Of a stretch of 64,000 nucleotides of DNA, positions 57,232-64,000 are shown in pieces. Below the pieces are notes generated by a model. It ran no database searches. It saw only the letters and a program-made list of their open reading frames with translations, and was not told where the DNA came from. The translations under genes were made by a program, and so were the position numbers. How positions within the stretch are numbered: position 1 is the first letter of the stretch; each line of letters begins with the position of its first letter. This DNA comes from Sphingopyxis sp. (GTDB lineage Bacteria > Pseudomonadota > Alphaproteobacteria > Sphingomonadales > Sphingomonadaceae), in the NCBI RefSeq assembly GCF_019459305.1, contig NZ_JAIBES010000153.1, positions 1 to 64,000 of the forward strand, given 5' to 3'.

Positions 57232-58107
57232 TTATGCGGCGCGATTGCGTGCGGTCACGATCCATGCGGCGCCGTCGATCAACACCGACGTCTCGCCGGG
57301 CAGCGCAGCAAAGGCGGCGCGCACCGCATCTGCTGCACGGGCGCGAACGTCGTCGGCTTGATCGGCCAGCGCGCGCGACAAGGGGCCGACCTGAAATGCC
57401 ATATCGAGCGCATCGTCGATTGCCGCCGCACGCGTATCACTGCGACCGTAGGCGAGGCGGGTATCGAAGGGCGTGATTTTAATGTCGGCGAAGCCCGCCA
57501 CCGTCAGAATATCGGATAGCCGGTCGGGATTGCCAAAGGCAAACGGACCGGGCGTATCGGGGTCGGTGGGAGCTATCGGAACAAAGTCGCGGATCGCCGT
57601 CATCGGCAAACGGACCCAATCATTCTCTGCCGCGCCGCGCCAGCACACGAAAGCGATGCGTCCGCCAGGTTTCAGCGCGCCGCGCATATGTGCAAAAGCG
57701 GCCACGGGATCGTCAAAGAACATGACGCCGAACCGGGAGAAGAGGAGATCAAAGCTGCCGGACGGAAGCGGCGCGGTCGCGGCATCGGCGAGGCAAAAAT
57801 CGATGGGCGCCGCTGCGGGTGTGGCGGCGCGCGCCAGTTCGACCAGCTGCTGGGATATGTCGACGCCCAGAACATGGCCGGTTGCGCCAACCTGTTCGGC
57901 CAGAATGAAGGTGGATGTTCCCGATCCGCAGCCGATGTCGAGTACCCGTTCGCCGGGTTGCGCCGCCGCGGCGGCGATTGCCGCATCTCCGAAATCCTGA
58001 AGCATCAGGTCCAGCCGGTCCAGATTTGCCGCCCAGCGATCGCCACTGTCGCCGTTCCAGTCGTGGGTGGGGGCCGTAGAAATATCGGACATCGCCGCAC
58101 TTTCCAT
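57232..58107 (-). CDS. SAM-dependent class I methyltransferase
   Basis: 291 aa (ATG at 58092 is an alternative). Methyltransf_11/25-like: motif I GERVLDIGCGSGTSTFILAEQ, VLGVDISQQLVELA, FDLLFSRFGVMFFDDPVAAFAHM and LKPGGRIAFVCWRG. Resembles ubiquinone/menaquinone-type and small-molecule methyltransferases; substrate unknown. Borders the decayed island; divergent from glk. Confidence 0.85.
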   Translation of the reverse strand: MESAAMSDISTAPTHDWNGDSGDRWAANLDRLDLMLQDFGDAAIAAAAAQPGERVLDIGCGSGTSTFILAEQVGATGHVLGVDISQQLVELARAATPAAAPIDFCLADAATAPLPSGSFDLLFSRFGVMFFDDPVAAFAHMRGALKPGGRIAFVCWRGAAENDWVRLPMTAIRDFVPIAPTDPDTPGPFAFGNPDRLSDILTVAGFADIKITPFDTRLAYGRSDTRAAAIDDALDMAFQVGPLSRALADQADDVRARAADAVRAAFAALPGETSVLIDGAAWIVTARNRAA

Positions 58108-58242
58108 TTATTGAGAATAGTTCGCAAATAGTCCGTCGTCGTCGGATGAGCAACCGCGCATAGCTATGCCCTGTTGCATCACCGCTGACCATGCGACATT
58201 CCCGCCGTCGAGTAAGCCGCAAACGATCGGCGAGGGAGAGAT

Positions 58243-59214
58243 ATGAGCGAACGCATCGTCACGGTTGATATCGGCGGCACCCATGCGCGGTTCGCGATGG
58301 CTGAGATTGCGGACGGGCGGGTGCTGTCGCTCGGCGACGCGACGACGCTGCATACCAAGGACCATGCGAGTTTCCAGACGGCGTGGGAAGATTTTGGCCG
58401 ACAGCAGGGCGGGGCGTTGCCGCGGGCGGTCGCAATCGCGATCGCAGGGCCAACGCGCGGCGAGATCATCCGCTTCACCAACAATCCGTGGATCATCCGT
58501 CCGGCGCTGATCGGCGAAAAGCTGAACGTCGACGCCCATGTGCTGGTCAATGATTTTGAGGCAGTCGGTCACGCGGTCGCGCAAGCCGACGAGAGTTATT
58601 TCGAGCGGCTGACCGGACCCGATCAGGCCTTGCCGACGATCGGGACGATCAGCGTCATCGGCCCCGGAACCGGGCTGGGTGTGGCGCATATCTGGCGCGA
58701 CGGGGCTGATTATCGCGTGCAAGCGACTGAAGGTGGCCATATCGACTTTGCCCCGCTCGACAGTATCGAGGATGCTATCCTGGCCCGGCTGCGCAAGCGG
58801 CACCGGCGCGTATCGGTCGAGCGCATCGTTTCAGGGCCGGGTATCGTCGATATTTACGAGACGCTGGCGATGCTTGAAGGGCGCGCGGTTACGCCGCTCG
58901 ACGACAAGGCGATCTGGACCAATGCGCTCGGCGGGCAGGACAGCCTCGCTGCGGCGGCGGTCGATCGCTTCTGCCTGTCGCTGGGCAGTGTCGCGGGCGA
59001 CCTCGCGCTGGCGCAAGGCGCGAGCGGCGTCGTCATCGCGGGCGGCCTTGGCCTTCGGATCCGAGACAGCCTCGTGCGCTCGGGTTTTCCCGAACGTTTC
59101 ATCGAAAAGGGTCGGTTCGAGGGTTTTATGGCGGCGTTGCCGGTGAAGCTGATCACCCATCCCCAGCCCGGTCTGTTCGGCGCGGCAGCGGCGTTCGCGC
59201 GTCAGAAGGCCTAA
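58243..59214 (+). CDS. glk: Glucokinase
   Basis: 323 aa ASKHA sugar kinase, first step of glucose use (Entner-Doudoroff in sphingomonads). VTVDIGGTHARFAMAEI, VNDFEAVGHAVAQ with the catalytic Asp, VIGPGTGLGVAHI, and ATEGGHIDFAP. GGGAGAG lies 3 bases before the ATG. Family length. Confidence 0.93.
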   Translation: MSERIVTVDIGGTHARFAMAEIADGRVLSLGDATTLHTKDHASFQTAWEDFGRQQGGALPRAVAIAIAGPTRGEIIRFTNNPWIIRPALIGEKLNVDAHVLVNDFEAVGHAVAQADESYFERLTGPDQALPTIGTISVIGPGTGLGVAHIWRDGADYRVQATEGGHIDFAPLDSIEDAILARLRKRHRRVSVERIVSGPGIVDIYETLAMLEGRAVTPLDDKAIWTNALGGQDSLAAAAVDRFCLSLGSVAGDLALAQGASGVVIAGGLGLRIRDSLVRSGFPERFIEKGRFEGFMAALPVKLITHPQPGLFGAAAAFARQKA

Positions 59215-59257
59215 ATTAACACTGGCACTGTCCGATGAAAATCGGCAGCTAAGGGGC

Positions 59258-59998
59258 ATGTCTGAGCGCCCCGTCCTTGGCATTATCGCCTGCAACCGCA
59301 CCGTCGGGGTCGAGACCGCGCAGGCGGTGATGAATCGCTATGCGATGGCGGCGATGCAATATGCCGATTGCGCGGCGCTGATCATTCCTTCTCTGCCCGA
59401 TTTTATGCGCGCAGAGGAGGTCATTGGACGGCTTGACGGAGTGCTGCTGACCGGAACCCCGTCGAATGTTGAACCCGCGCGCTATGGTGATGCTGCGGTG
59501 GGTGAGGGGCCGTTCGACCCCGATCGGGACCGCATGATGATCGAACTTGTCGAGGCGGTGATCGCGGCGCAGCGGCCGCTGTTCGGCATTTGCCGCGGGT
59601 TTCAGGAAATCAATGTCGCGCTTGGCGGGACGCTGCGCCGCGATACGTCGGCGAGTGCACAATTGCTGCTGCACCACGCGCCCAATGAGGCCGATTTTGA
59701 TACGATGTTCGATCATCGCCACCCGGTCGAGCTGGTAGCGGGCGGGCTGCTGGCGGCGGCTTATGATGCGCCGATGCTTCAGGTGAATTCGGTGCATTTC
59801 CAGGGCATCGGCGCGCTCGCCGACGGGTTGGCGGTCGCGGCGCGCGCGCCCGACGGTTTGATCGAGGCGTATAGCGCGCGACCGAACGGCGCGCCGCTGC
59901 TCGCGGTGCAATGGCATCCCGAATGGGCGACCGACGAAAGCGATGACAGCCAGACCTATTTCCGCCTGCTGGGCCGTGCGCTAAGAGGCGAATTATGA
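59258..59998 (+). CDS. puuD: Gamma-glutamyl-GABA hydrolase-like class I amidotransferase
   Basis: 246 aa. Hydrolyses gamma-Glu-GABA in putrescine breakdown if it matches PuuD. Nucleophile Cys in FGICRGFQEINVALGG, His/Glu in VQWHPEWATDES, and LQVNSVHFQGI. Followed by an aminotransferase and a polyamine transporter, which supports the role. The rest of the Puu pathway (PuuA, PuuB, PuuC) is not in the window. Confidence 0.85.
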   Translation: MSERPVLGIIACNRTVGVETAQAVMNRYAMAAMQYADCAALIIPSLPDFMRAEEVIGRLDGVLLTGTPSNVEPARYGDAAVGEGPFDPDRDRMMIELVEAVIAAQRPLFGICRGFQEINVALGGTLRRDTSASAQLLLHHAPNEADFDTMFDHRHPVELVAGGLLAAAYDAPMLQVNSVHFQGIGALADGLAVAARAPDGLIEAYSARPNGAPLLAVQWHPEWATDESDDSQTYFRLLGRALRGEL

Positions 59999-60060
59999 AC
60001 CGCCGTGTCACCCGCTATGACCGCTATCTCGCGCGGATCAGTTTCTCGCCCTGACTGGAA

Positions 60061-60169
60061 TTCCCCTCCCTGCACGGGAGGGGCCAAGGGTGGATGGCTC
60101 GCCGCAGGGGAGCGCTCTTCCCTTAGATGTTCCACCCACCCCCAACCCCTCCCTGAAAGGGAGGGGAGT
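60061..60169. repeat. Dispersed palindromic repeat, family D, copy 2
   Basis: TTCCCCTCCCTGCACGGGAG and CCCTCCCTGAAAGGGAGGGG with an inner inverted pair (AAGGGTGGATGG / CCACCCACCC) fill the gap between puuD and the aminotransferase. Confidence 0.75.
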
Positions 60170-60182
60170 CAGGAAGAATAAT

Positions 60183-61556
60183 ATGCCCCGCAATCACGAC
60201 ATCGCCGAACTGCGCCGCCTCGACGTCGCGCACCACCTTCCCGCGCAGGCCGACTGGGCCGAAATCGAAAAGCTTGGCGGCAGCCGCATCATTACCCATG
60301 CCGAGGGCTGTTACATCCACGACGGCGACGGCCACCGCATCCTCGACGGGATGGCGGGGCTGTGGTGCGTCAATGTCGGCTATGGCCGCGAGGAGCTGGT
60401 CGAGGCCGCGGCGGCGCAGATGCGCGAGCTGCCATTTTACAACACCTTCTTCAAGACCGCGACGCCGCCGACGGTCATGCTGGCGGCCAAGATCGCCGAG
60501 CTGACCGGCAACCGTCTGCCGCATGTCTTTTTCAACGCGTCGGGCAGTGAAGCCAATGACACGGTGTTCCGGATGGTGCGGCATTATTGGAAGCTGAAGG
60601 GCGAGCCCAAGCGCACCGTCTTTATCAGCCGCTGGAACGCCTATCATGGTTCGACCGTCGCAGGTGTCTCGCTGGGCGGGATGAAGGCGATGCATGCGCA
60701 GGGCGACTTGCCCATCCCCGGCGTCGAGCACGTCCGCCAACCCTATGCCTATAACGAAGGGCAGGGGATGACCGAGGAGGAATTCTGCGACGTCTGCGTC
60801 CAGGCGATTGAGGACAAGATCATCGAGGTCGGCCCCGAAAATTGCGCCGCCTTCATCGGCGAGCCGGTGCAGGGCGCGGGCGGGGTGATCATTCCGCCGA
60901 AAGGATATTGGCCAAAGGTCGAGGCAGTGGCGCGCAAATATGGTCTGCTGATCGTCGCCGACGAAGTGATCTGCGGTTTCGGGCGCACCGGCAAGATGTG
61001 GGGGCATGAGACGATGGGTTTCACCCCCGACCTGATGCCGATGGCGAAGGGGCTGTCCTCGGGCTATCTACCGATTTCGGCGACCGCGGTGGCGGCGCAT
61101 GTCGTCGATGTGCTCAAGACCGGCGGCGATTTCGTTCATGGCTTTACCTATTCGGGACATCCGGTGGCCGCGGCGGTGGCGCTCAAGAATATCGAGATCA
61201 TCGAGCGCGAGGGGCTGGTCGAGCGCACCGGTAGCGTGACGGGGCCGTATCTGGCGAAGGCGCTGGCGACGCTGAACGATCACCCGCTGGTCGGCGAAGC
61301 GCGCTCGATCGGGTTGCTCGGTGCGGTCGAGATCGTCGCCGACAAGGAAACGCGCGCTCGCTTTGGCGGGGCCGAAGGAACCGCGGGGCCCATGGCACGC
61401 GATGCGTGCATCGCCAATGGGCTGATGGTACGCGGCATTCGCGACAGCCTGGTGATGTGCCCGCCGCTGGTCATTTCGACCGAGCAGATCGACGAGATGG
61501 TTGCCATCATCCGCAAATCCCTGGATGAGGTCATGCCGAAACTCCGCGCCCTTTAA
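60183..61556 (+). CDS. Class III (omega) aminotransferase
   Basis: 457 aa PLP enzyme, resembling putrescine/beta-alanine-pyruvate transaminases (SpuC type). GYGREELVEAAAAQM, NASGSEANDTVFRMVRHYWKL, RWNAYHGSTVAGVSLGG, IVADEVICGFGRTGKMWG and the PLP lysine in PMAKGLSSGYLPI. The ATG at 60183 gives the standard N-terminus. Likely moves the amino group of putrescine or a related diamine; neighbours support polyamine use. Confidence 0.9.
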   Translation: MPRNHDIAELRRLDVAHHLPAQADWAEIEKLGGSRIITHAEGCYIHDGDGHRILDGMAGLWCVNVGYGREELVEAAAAQMRELPFYNTFFKTATPPTVMLAAKIAELTGNRLPHVFFNASGSEANDTVFRMVRHYWKLKGEPKRTVFISRWNAYHGSTVAGVSLGGMKAMHAQGDLPIPGVEHVRQPYAYNEGQGMTEEEFCDVCVQAIEDKIIEVGPENCAAFIGEPVQGAGGVIIPPKGYWPKVEAVARKYGLLIVADEVICGFGRTGKMWGHETMGFTPDLMPMAKGLSSGYLPISATAVAAHVVDVLKTGGDFVHGFTYSGHPVAAAVALKNIEIIEREGLVERTGSVTGPYLAKALATLNDHPLVGEARSIGLLGAVEIVADKETRARFGGAEGTAGPMARDACIANGLMVRGIRDSLVMCPPLVISTEQIDEMVAIIRKSLDEVMPKLRAL

Positions 61557-61572
61557 CGAAAGATGCTCTCCC

Positions 61573-62511
61573 ATGCCCTCCGGCCTTTTTGCCTTGCTCG
61601 ACGACGTCGCCACGATTGCGAAAGTGGCCGCCGCGAGCATCGACGATATTGGCGCTGCCGCTTCTAAGGCCGGGGTCAAGGCCGCGGGGGTGGTGGTCGA
61701 TGATGCCGCCGTGACGCCGCGCTATGTCACCGGGTTTCAGCCGAACCGCGAGCTTCCGATCATCTGGCGGATCGCCAAGGGGTCGTTCTTCAACAAGCTG
61801 GTGCTGATCCTGCCGGCCCTGCTGCTGCTCTCCGCAGTCGCGCAATGGGCGATCACCCCGCTGCTGATGGTCGGCGGGGCATATCTGTGTTTCGAGGGCG
61901 CTGAGAAGATCTGGCACTCGCTGCACAAAGACAAGATGCCGCTTGCCGAGGCCGCTGAGATCGTGGCCGACAAGGACCATGAAGAAACGATGGTGAAGGG
62001 CGCGATCCGTACAGATTTCATCCTGTCGGGCGAAATCATGGTGATCGCGCTCAACGAAGTGATCGACGAAGCCTTTGCGATGCGCGCCGCGACACTGGTG
62101 GTGGTGGCGATTGCCATCACCATCGGGGTCTATGGCGCGGTCGGGCTGATCGTGAAAATGGACGACATCGGACTGCACATGGCGAAAGCGGGCAACAGTG
62201 TCCGCCGCGCGATCGGGCGCGGGCTGGTGGCGTTCATGCCCAAGCTGCTTGGCGCGCTGGCGCTCGTCGGGACCGCGGCAATGCTGTGGGTCGGGGGACA
62301 GATCATCCTGCACGCCCTCGACGAATATCATATCGGCAACCTGGGGCATGGCCTGCACGATTTTGCTCATTCGGTGGCGGGCAATCTGCCTGCGGCGGGC
62401 TTGTGGGAATGGCTGATCAATGCGGGCGGGGCCGGGGTGTTCGGGCTGGTGCTCGGCGGGCTGATTGTGGCGGTGCTGCATCTGGTACCTGGAAAAAAGG
62501 CGGCACACTAA
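61573..62511 (+). CDS. DUF808 (YedI-type) membrane protein
   Basis: 312 aa. SGLFALLDDVATIAKVAAASIDDIGAAASKAGVKAAGVVVDDAAVTPRYV is diagnostic of the family; then about six membrane segments (LVLILPALLLLSAVAQWAI; GGAYLCFEGAEKIWH; LVVVAIAITIGVYGAVGLIV; LLGALALVGTAAMLWVGG; GVFGLVLGGLIVAVLHL). Function unknown. It splits the polyamine genes, being followed by a repeat and the convergent potA. Confidence 0.9.
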   Translation: MPSGLFALLDDVATIAKVAAASIDDIGAAASKAGVKAAGVVVDDAAVTPRYVTGFQPNRELPIIWRIAKGSFFNKLVLILPALLLLSAVAQWAITPLLMVGGAYLCFEGAEKIWHSLHKDKMPLAEAAEIVADKDHEETMVKGAIRTDFILSGEIMVIALNEVIDEAFAMRAATLVVVAIAITIGVYGAVGLIVKMDDIGLHMAKAGNSVRRAIGRGLVAFMPKLLGALALVGTAAMLWVGGQIILHALDEYHIGNLGHGLHDFAHSVAGNLPAAGLWEWLINAGGAGVFGLVLGGLIVAVLHLVPGKKAAH

Positions 62512-62518
62512 TCATCCT

Positions 62519-62601
62519 CGTCATTGCGAGGAGCGAAGCGACGCGGCAATCGAGGGTAGGCGGTAACCGCTCTGGATTGCTTCGCTTCGCCCGCAATGAC
62601 G
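62519..62601. repeat. Dispersed palindromic repeat, family B, copy 2
   Basis: CGTCATTGCGAGGAGCGAAG and the inverted GCTTCGCCCGCAATGACG bound about 83 bases between two convergent genes, the same layout and length as the copy at 17365-17447. Confidence 0.85.
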
Positions 62602-62612
62602 AATAAAGGGGA

Positions 62613-63743
62613 TTACCCCAGCAACACGACCGGACTATCCGCGCGCCAGTGCATGCTGACCTTGTCGTCCCAGGTGAAATCCTCCTGATCGTGGCGCGAC
62701 AGGTTGGGACGTGAGACGCGGATGCGCGCGCCCGATTCCAGCTCGATCTCGAACAAAGTGATATCGCCGAGGTAGCTCATGCCTTTGATCTTGCCGCGCG
62801 CGAAATTGTAACCATCGGGGGCGTCCTGCGCCGCCGCTCTGACTGCCTTGCCTTCGCCGGGGACGTGAAGGTAGATTTTCTCGGGGCGCAGCGCGATCCA
62901 CACATCGGCGCCATGTGGGCCGGTGACGCCATGGTTCAGGTAAATCTTGCCGATTCCCGGGCAGTCGACCGCCGCCTTGTCGGGCTCGTCGAGGGTCAGC
63001 TTGCCTTCGAAGATATTCACCGAACCGACAAAATCGGCGACGAAGCGGTTGGAAGGATATTCATAGAGGTCCGACGGCGTCGCGAGCTGCGCGACTTCGC
63101 CCTTGTTGATCACCCCGATGCGGCACGCCATCGACAGTGCCTCGTCCTGATCGTGGGTGACGGTGACGAAGGTAATGCCGACCTTTTCCTGCAGCTCGGA
63201 CAGCTCGAACTGCATCTGCGCGCGAAGCTTCGCATCGAGCGCCGACAGTGGCTCGTCGAGAAGGAGCACTTTCGGCCGCATCACCAGACTGCGTGCAAGG
63301 GCGACGCGTTGCCTTTGTCCGCCCGACATCTGGTCGGGCATGCGCTCGCCAAATCCGCCGAGTTTGACCAGATCGAGTGCTTCAGCAACGCGATCCTTGA
63401 TCTCGCTGCCCTTCACCCCGGCGATCTTCAGACCGTAAGCGACATTGTCGGTGACGCTCATGTGCGGGAACACCGCATAGCTTTGGAACACCATGTTGAC
63501 CGGCCGCTTGTTCGGCGGGATGCCCGCCATATCCTGCCCGTCGATCAGGATCCTGCCCTCGGTCGGCAGCTCGAAGCCCGCGATCATCCGCAGCAAGGTG
63601 GTCTTGCCACAGCCCGACGGGCCAAGCAGAACGAAAAATTCGCCGGCGTTGATGTCGAGGCTGACATTGTCGACCGCCGTCACCTTGCCAAAGCGTTTCG
63701 AGACATTCTGGATCTGGATGATCGGCTTGGCGGTTTCGGTCAT
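62613..63743 (-). CDS. potA: Spermidine/putrescine ABC transporter, ATP-binding protein
   Basis: 376 aa (PotA/PotG). Walker A LLGPSGCGKTTLLRM, signature MSGGQRQRVALARSL, Walker B VLLLDEPLSALD, switch VTHDQDEAL, then a C-terminal TOBE domain (IALRPEKIYLHVPGEG; GMSYLGDITLFEIELESG). A permease gene lies upstream on the same strand. The polyamine link is by family and by the aminotransferase/PuuD neighbours. Confidence 0.92.
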   Translation of the reverse strand: MTETAKPIIQIQNVSKRFGKVTAVDNVSLDINAGEFFVLLGPSGCGKTTLLRMIAGFELPTEGRILIDGQDMAGIPPNKRPVNMVFQSYAVFPHMSVTDNVAYGLKIAGVKGSEIKDRVAEALDLVKLGGFGERMPDQMSGGQRQRVALARSLVMRPKVLLLDEPLSALDAKLRAQMQFELSELQEKVGITFVTVTHDQDEALSMACRIGVINKGEVAQLATPSDLYEYPSNRFVADFVGSVNIFEGKLTLDEPDKAAVDCPGIGKIYLNHGVTGPHGADVWIALRPEKIYLHVPGEGKAVRAAAQDAPDGYNFARGKIKGMSYLGDITLFEIELESGARIRVSRPNLSRHDQEDFTWDDKVSMHWRADSPVVLLG

Positions 63744-63758
63744 GAAAAGATCCTAATT

Positions 63759-63838
63759 CCGTTCGTGTCGAGCGAGGTCGAGAGACCGTGAGAGTGTGTG
63801 CCACCGAAAGGCATCTCGACTTCGCTGGGTGCGAACGG
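63759..63838. repeat. Dispersed palindromic repeat, family E
   Basis: CCGTTCGTGTCGAGCGAGGT and the inverted ACTTCGCTGGGTGCGAACGG are about 80 bases end to end, inside the polyamine transporter operon between potA and the permease. Confidence 0.75.
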
Positions 63839-63870
63839 CGACGGAGAGCGATCGGGAAAAAAGCGTTCCA

Positions 63871-64000
63871 TCAATGCGTCTCCGCAATCGCTTTCACGCC
63901 TTGGGCCTTGAGCGCGATGAAGGTCAGGATGACGGTGAGGATGATGAGCAAGGTCGACGCGGCGTTGACTTCGGGGGTCACCGAGAAGCGGACCATCGAA
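63871..64000 (-). CDS. ABC transporter permease, C-terminal end (partial)
   Basis: Only the last 42 codons are in the window: SMVRFSVTPEVNAASTLLII, then a hydrophobic helix and a charged tail ending AIAETH. The SxVRxxVTPEVNA pattern before the last helix is typical of PotC/PotI permeases. Runs off the right edge. Same strand as potA, so part of the polyamine transporter. Confidence 0.75.
   Translation of the reverse strand, partial: SMVRFSVTPEVNAASTLLIILTVILTFIALKAQGVKAIAETH

Overview
This looks like a chromosomal window from an alphaproteobacterium of the order Sphingomonadales (Sphingopyxis or Sphingomonas-like). GC is high, about 65% in coding DNA. There are two large TonB-dependent receptors, a compact lptD-surA-pdxA-rsmA operon, many ATGA/TGATG start-stop overlaps, and several families of dispersed palindromic intergenic repeats. 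All calls come from reading the sequence and translations; no database search was run.

Layout. 1-579: lower-GC DNA with no recognised gene. 580-5550: a vitamin B12 uptake operon on the minus strand (btuB receptor, btuF binding protein, btuC permease, btuD ATPase) behind a clear cobalamin riboswitch; btuF has an unusual start next to a 17-codon mini-ORF. 5761-15778: a catabolic island with a five-gene minus-strand operon (FMN nitronate monooxygenase-like enzyme, carotenoid/lignostilbene cleavage oxygenase, acyl-CoA ligase, SCP-x-type thiolase, second thiolase), a divergent TonB receptor and a tandem HxlR-type regulator. 15897-25022: guaB, an rRNA m5C methyltransferase, a TPR protein and rsmA-pdxA-surA-lptD. 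25022-31067: pepA, holC, a lipoprotein, ndk, a TM protein, a purN fused to an MmcQ/YjbR domain, and purM. 31067-36642: DUF2066 protein, hdaA, ppk1 and ppx in a coupled operon. 36762-45134: rnd, a flavoprotein oxidase with a small membrane partner, aspS, an alpha/beta hydrolase, an exported protein, ppk2 and a J-domain protein. 45249-48056: two tandem TraB/GumN proteins and an XRE regulator/membrane protein pair. 48190-55257: glyQ-glyS, ppdK and a DUF1214/DUF1254 pair. 55302-57215: tRNA-Arg(ACG) followed by a decayed island (tRNA-Glu-like gene, small membrane proteins, truncated HicB-like antitoxin, tyrosine-integrase fragment). 57232-64000: methyltransferase, glucokinase, and a polyamine block (puuD, class III aminotransferase, potA, end of a permease) containing a DUF808 membrane protein.

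How the genes work together. The B12 operon and its riboswitch form a closed feedback loop. The 5.7-15.8 kb island has the parts of a self-contained use pathway: outer-membrane import, regulator, oxidative double-bond cleavage, CoA activation and thiolysis. It is the best candidate here for an undescribed system. Ppk1, Ppx and Ppk2 give synthesis, breakdown and reuse of polyphosphate, with ppk1 coupled to the replication regulator hdaA. The most unusual single genes are purN-YjbR, glyS (in-frame palindromic repeat plus a low-GC segment) and the thiolase that lacks its second catalytic cysteine.
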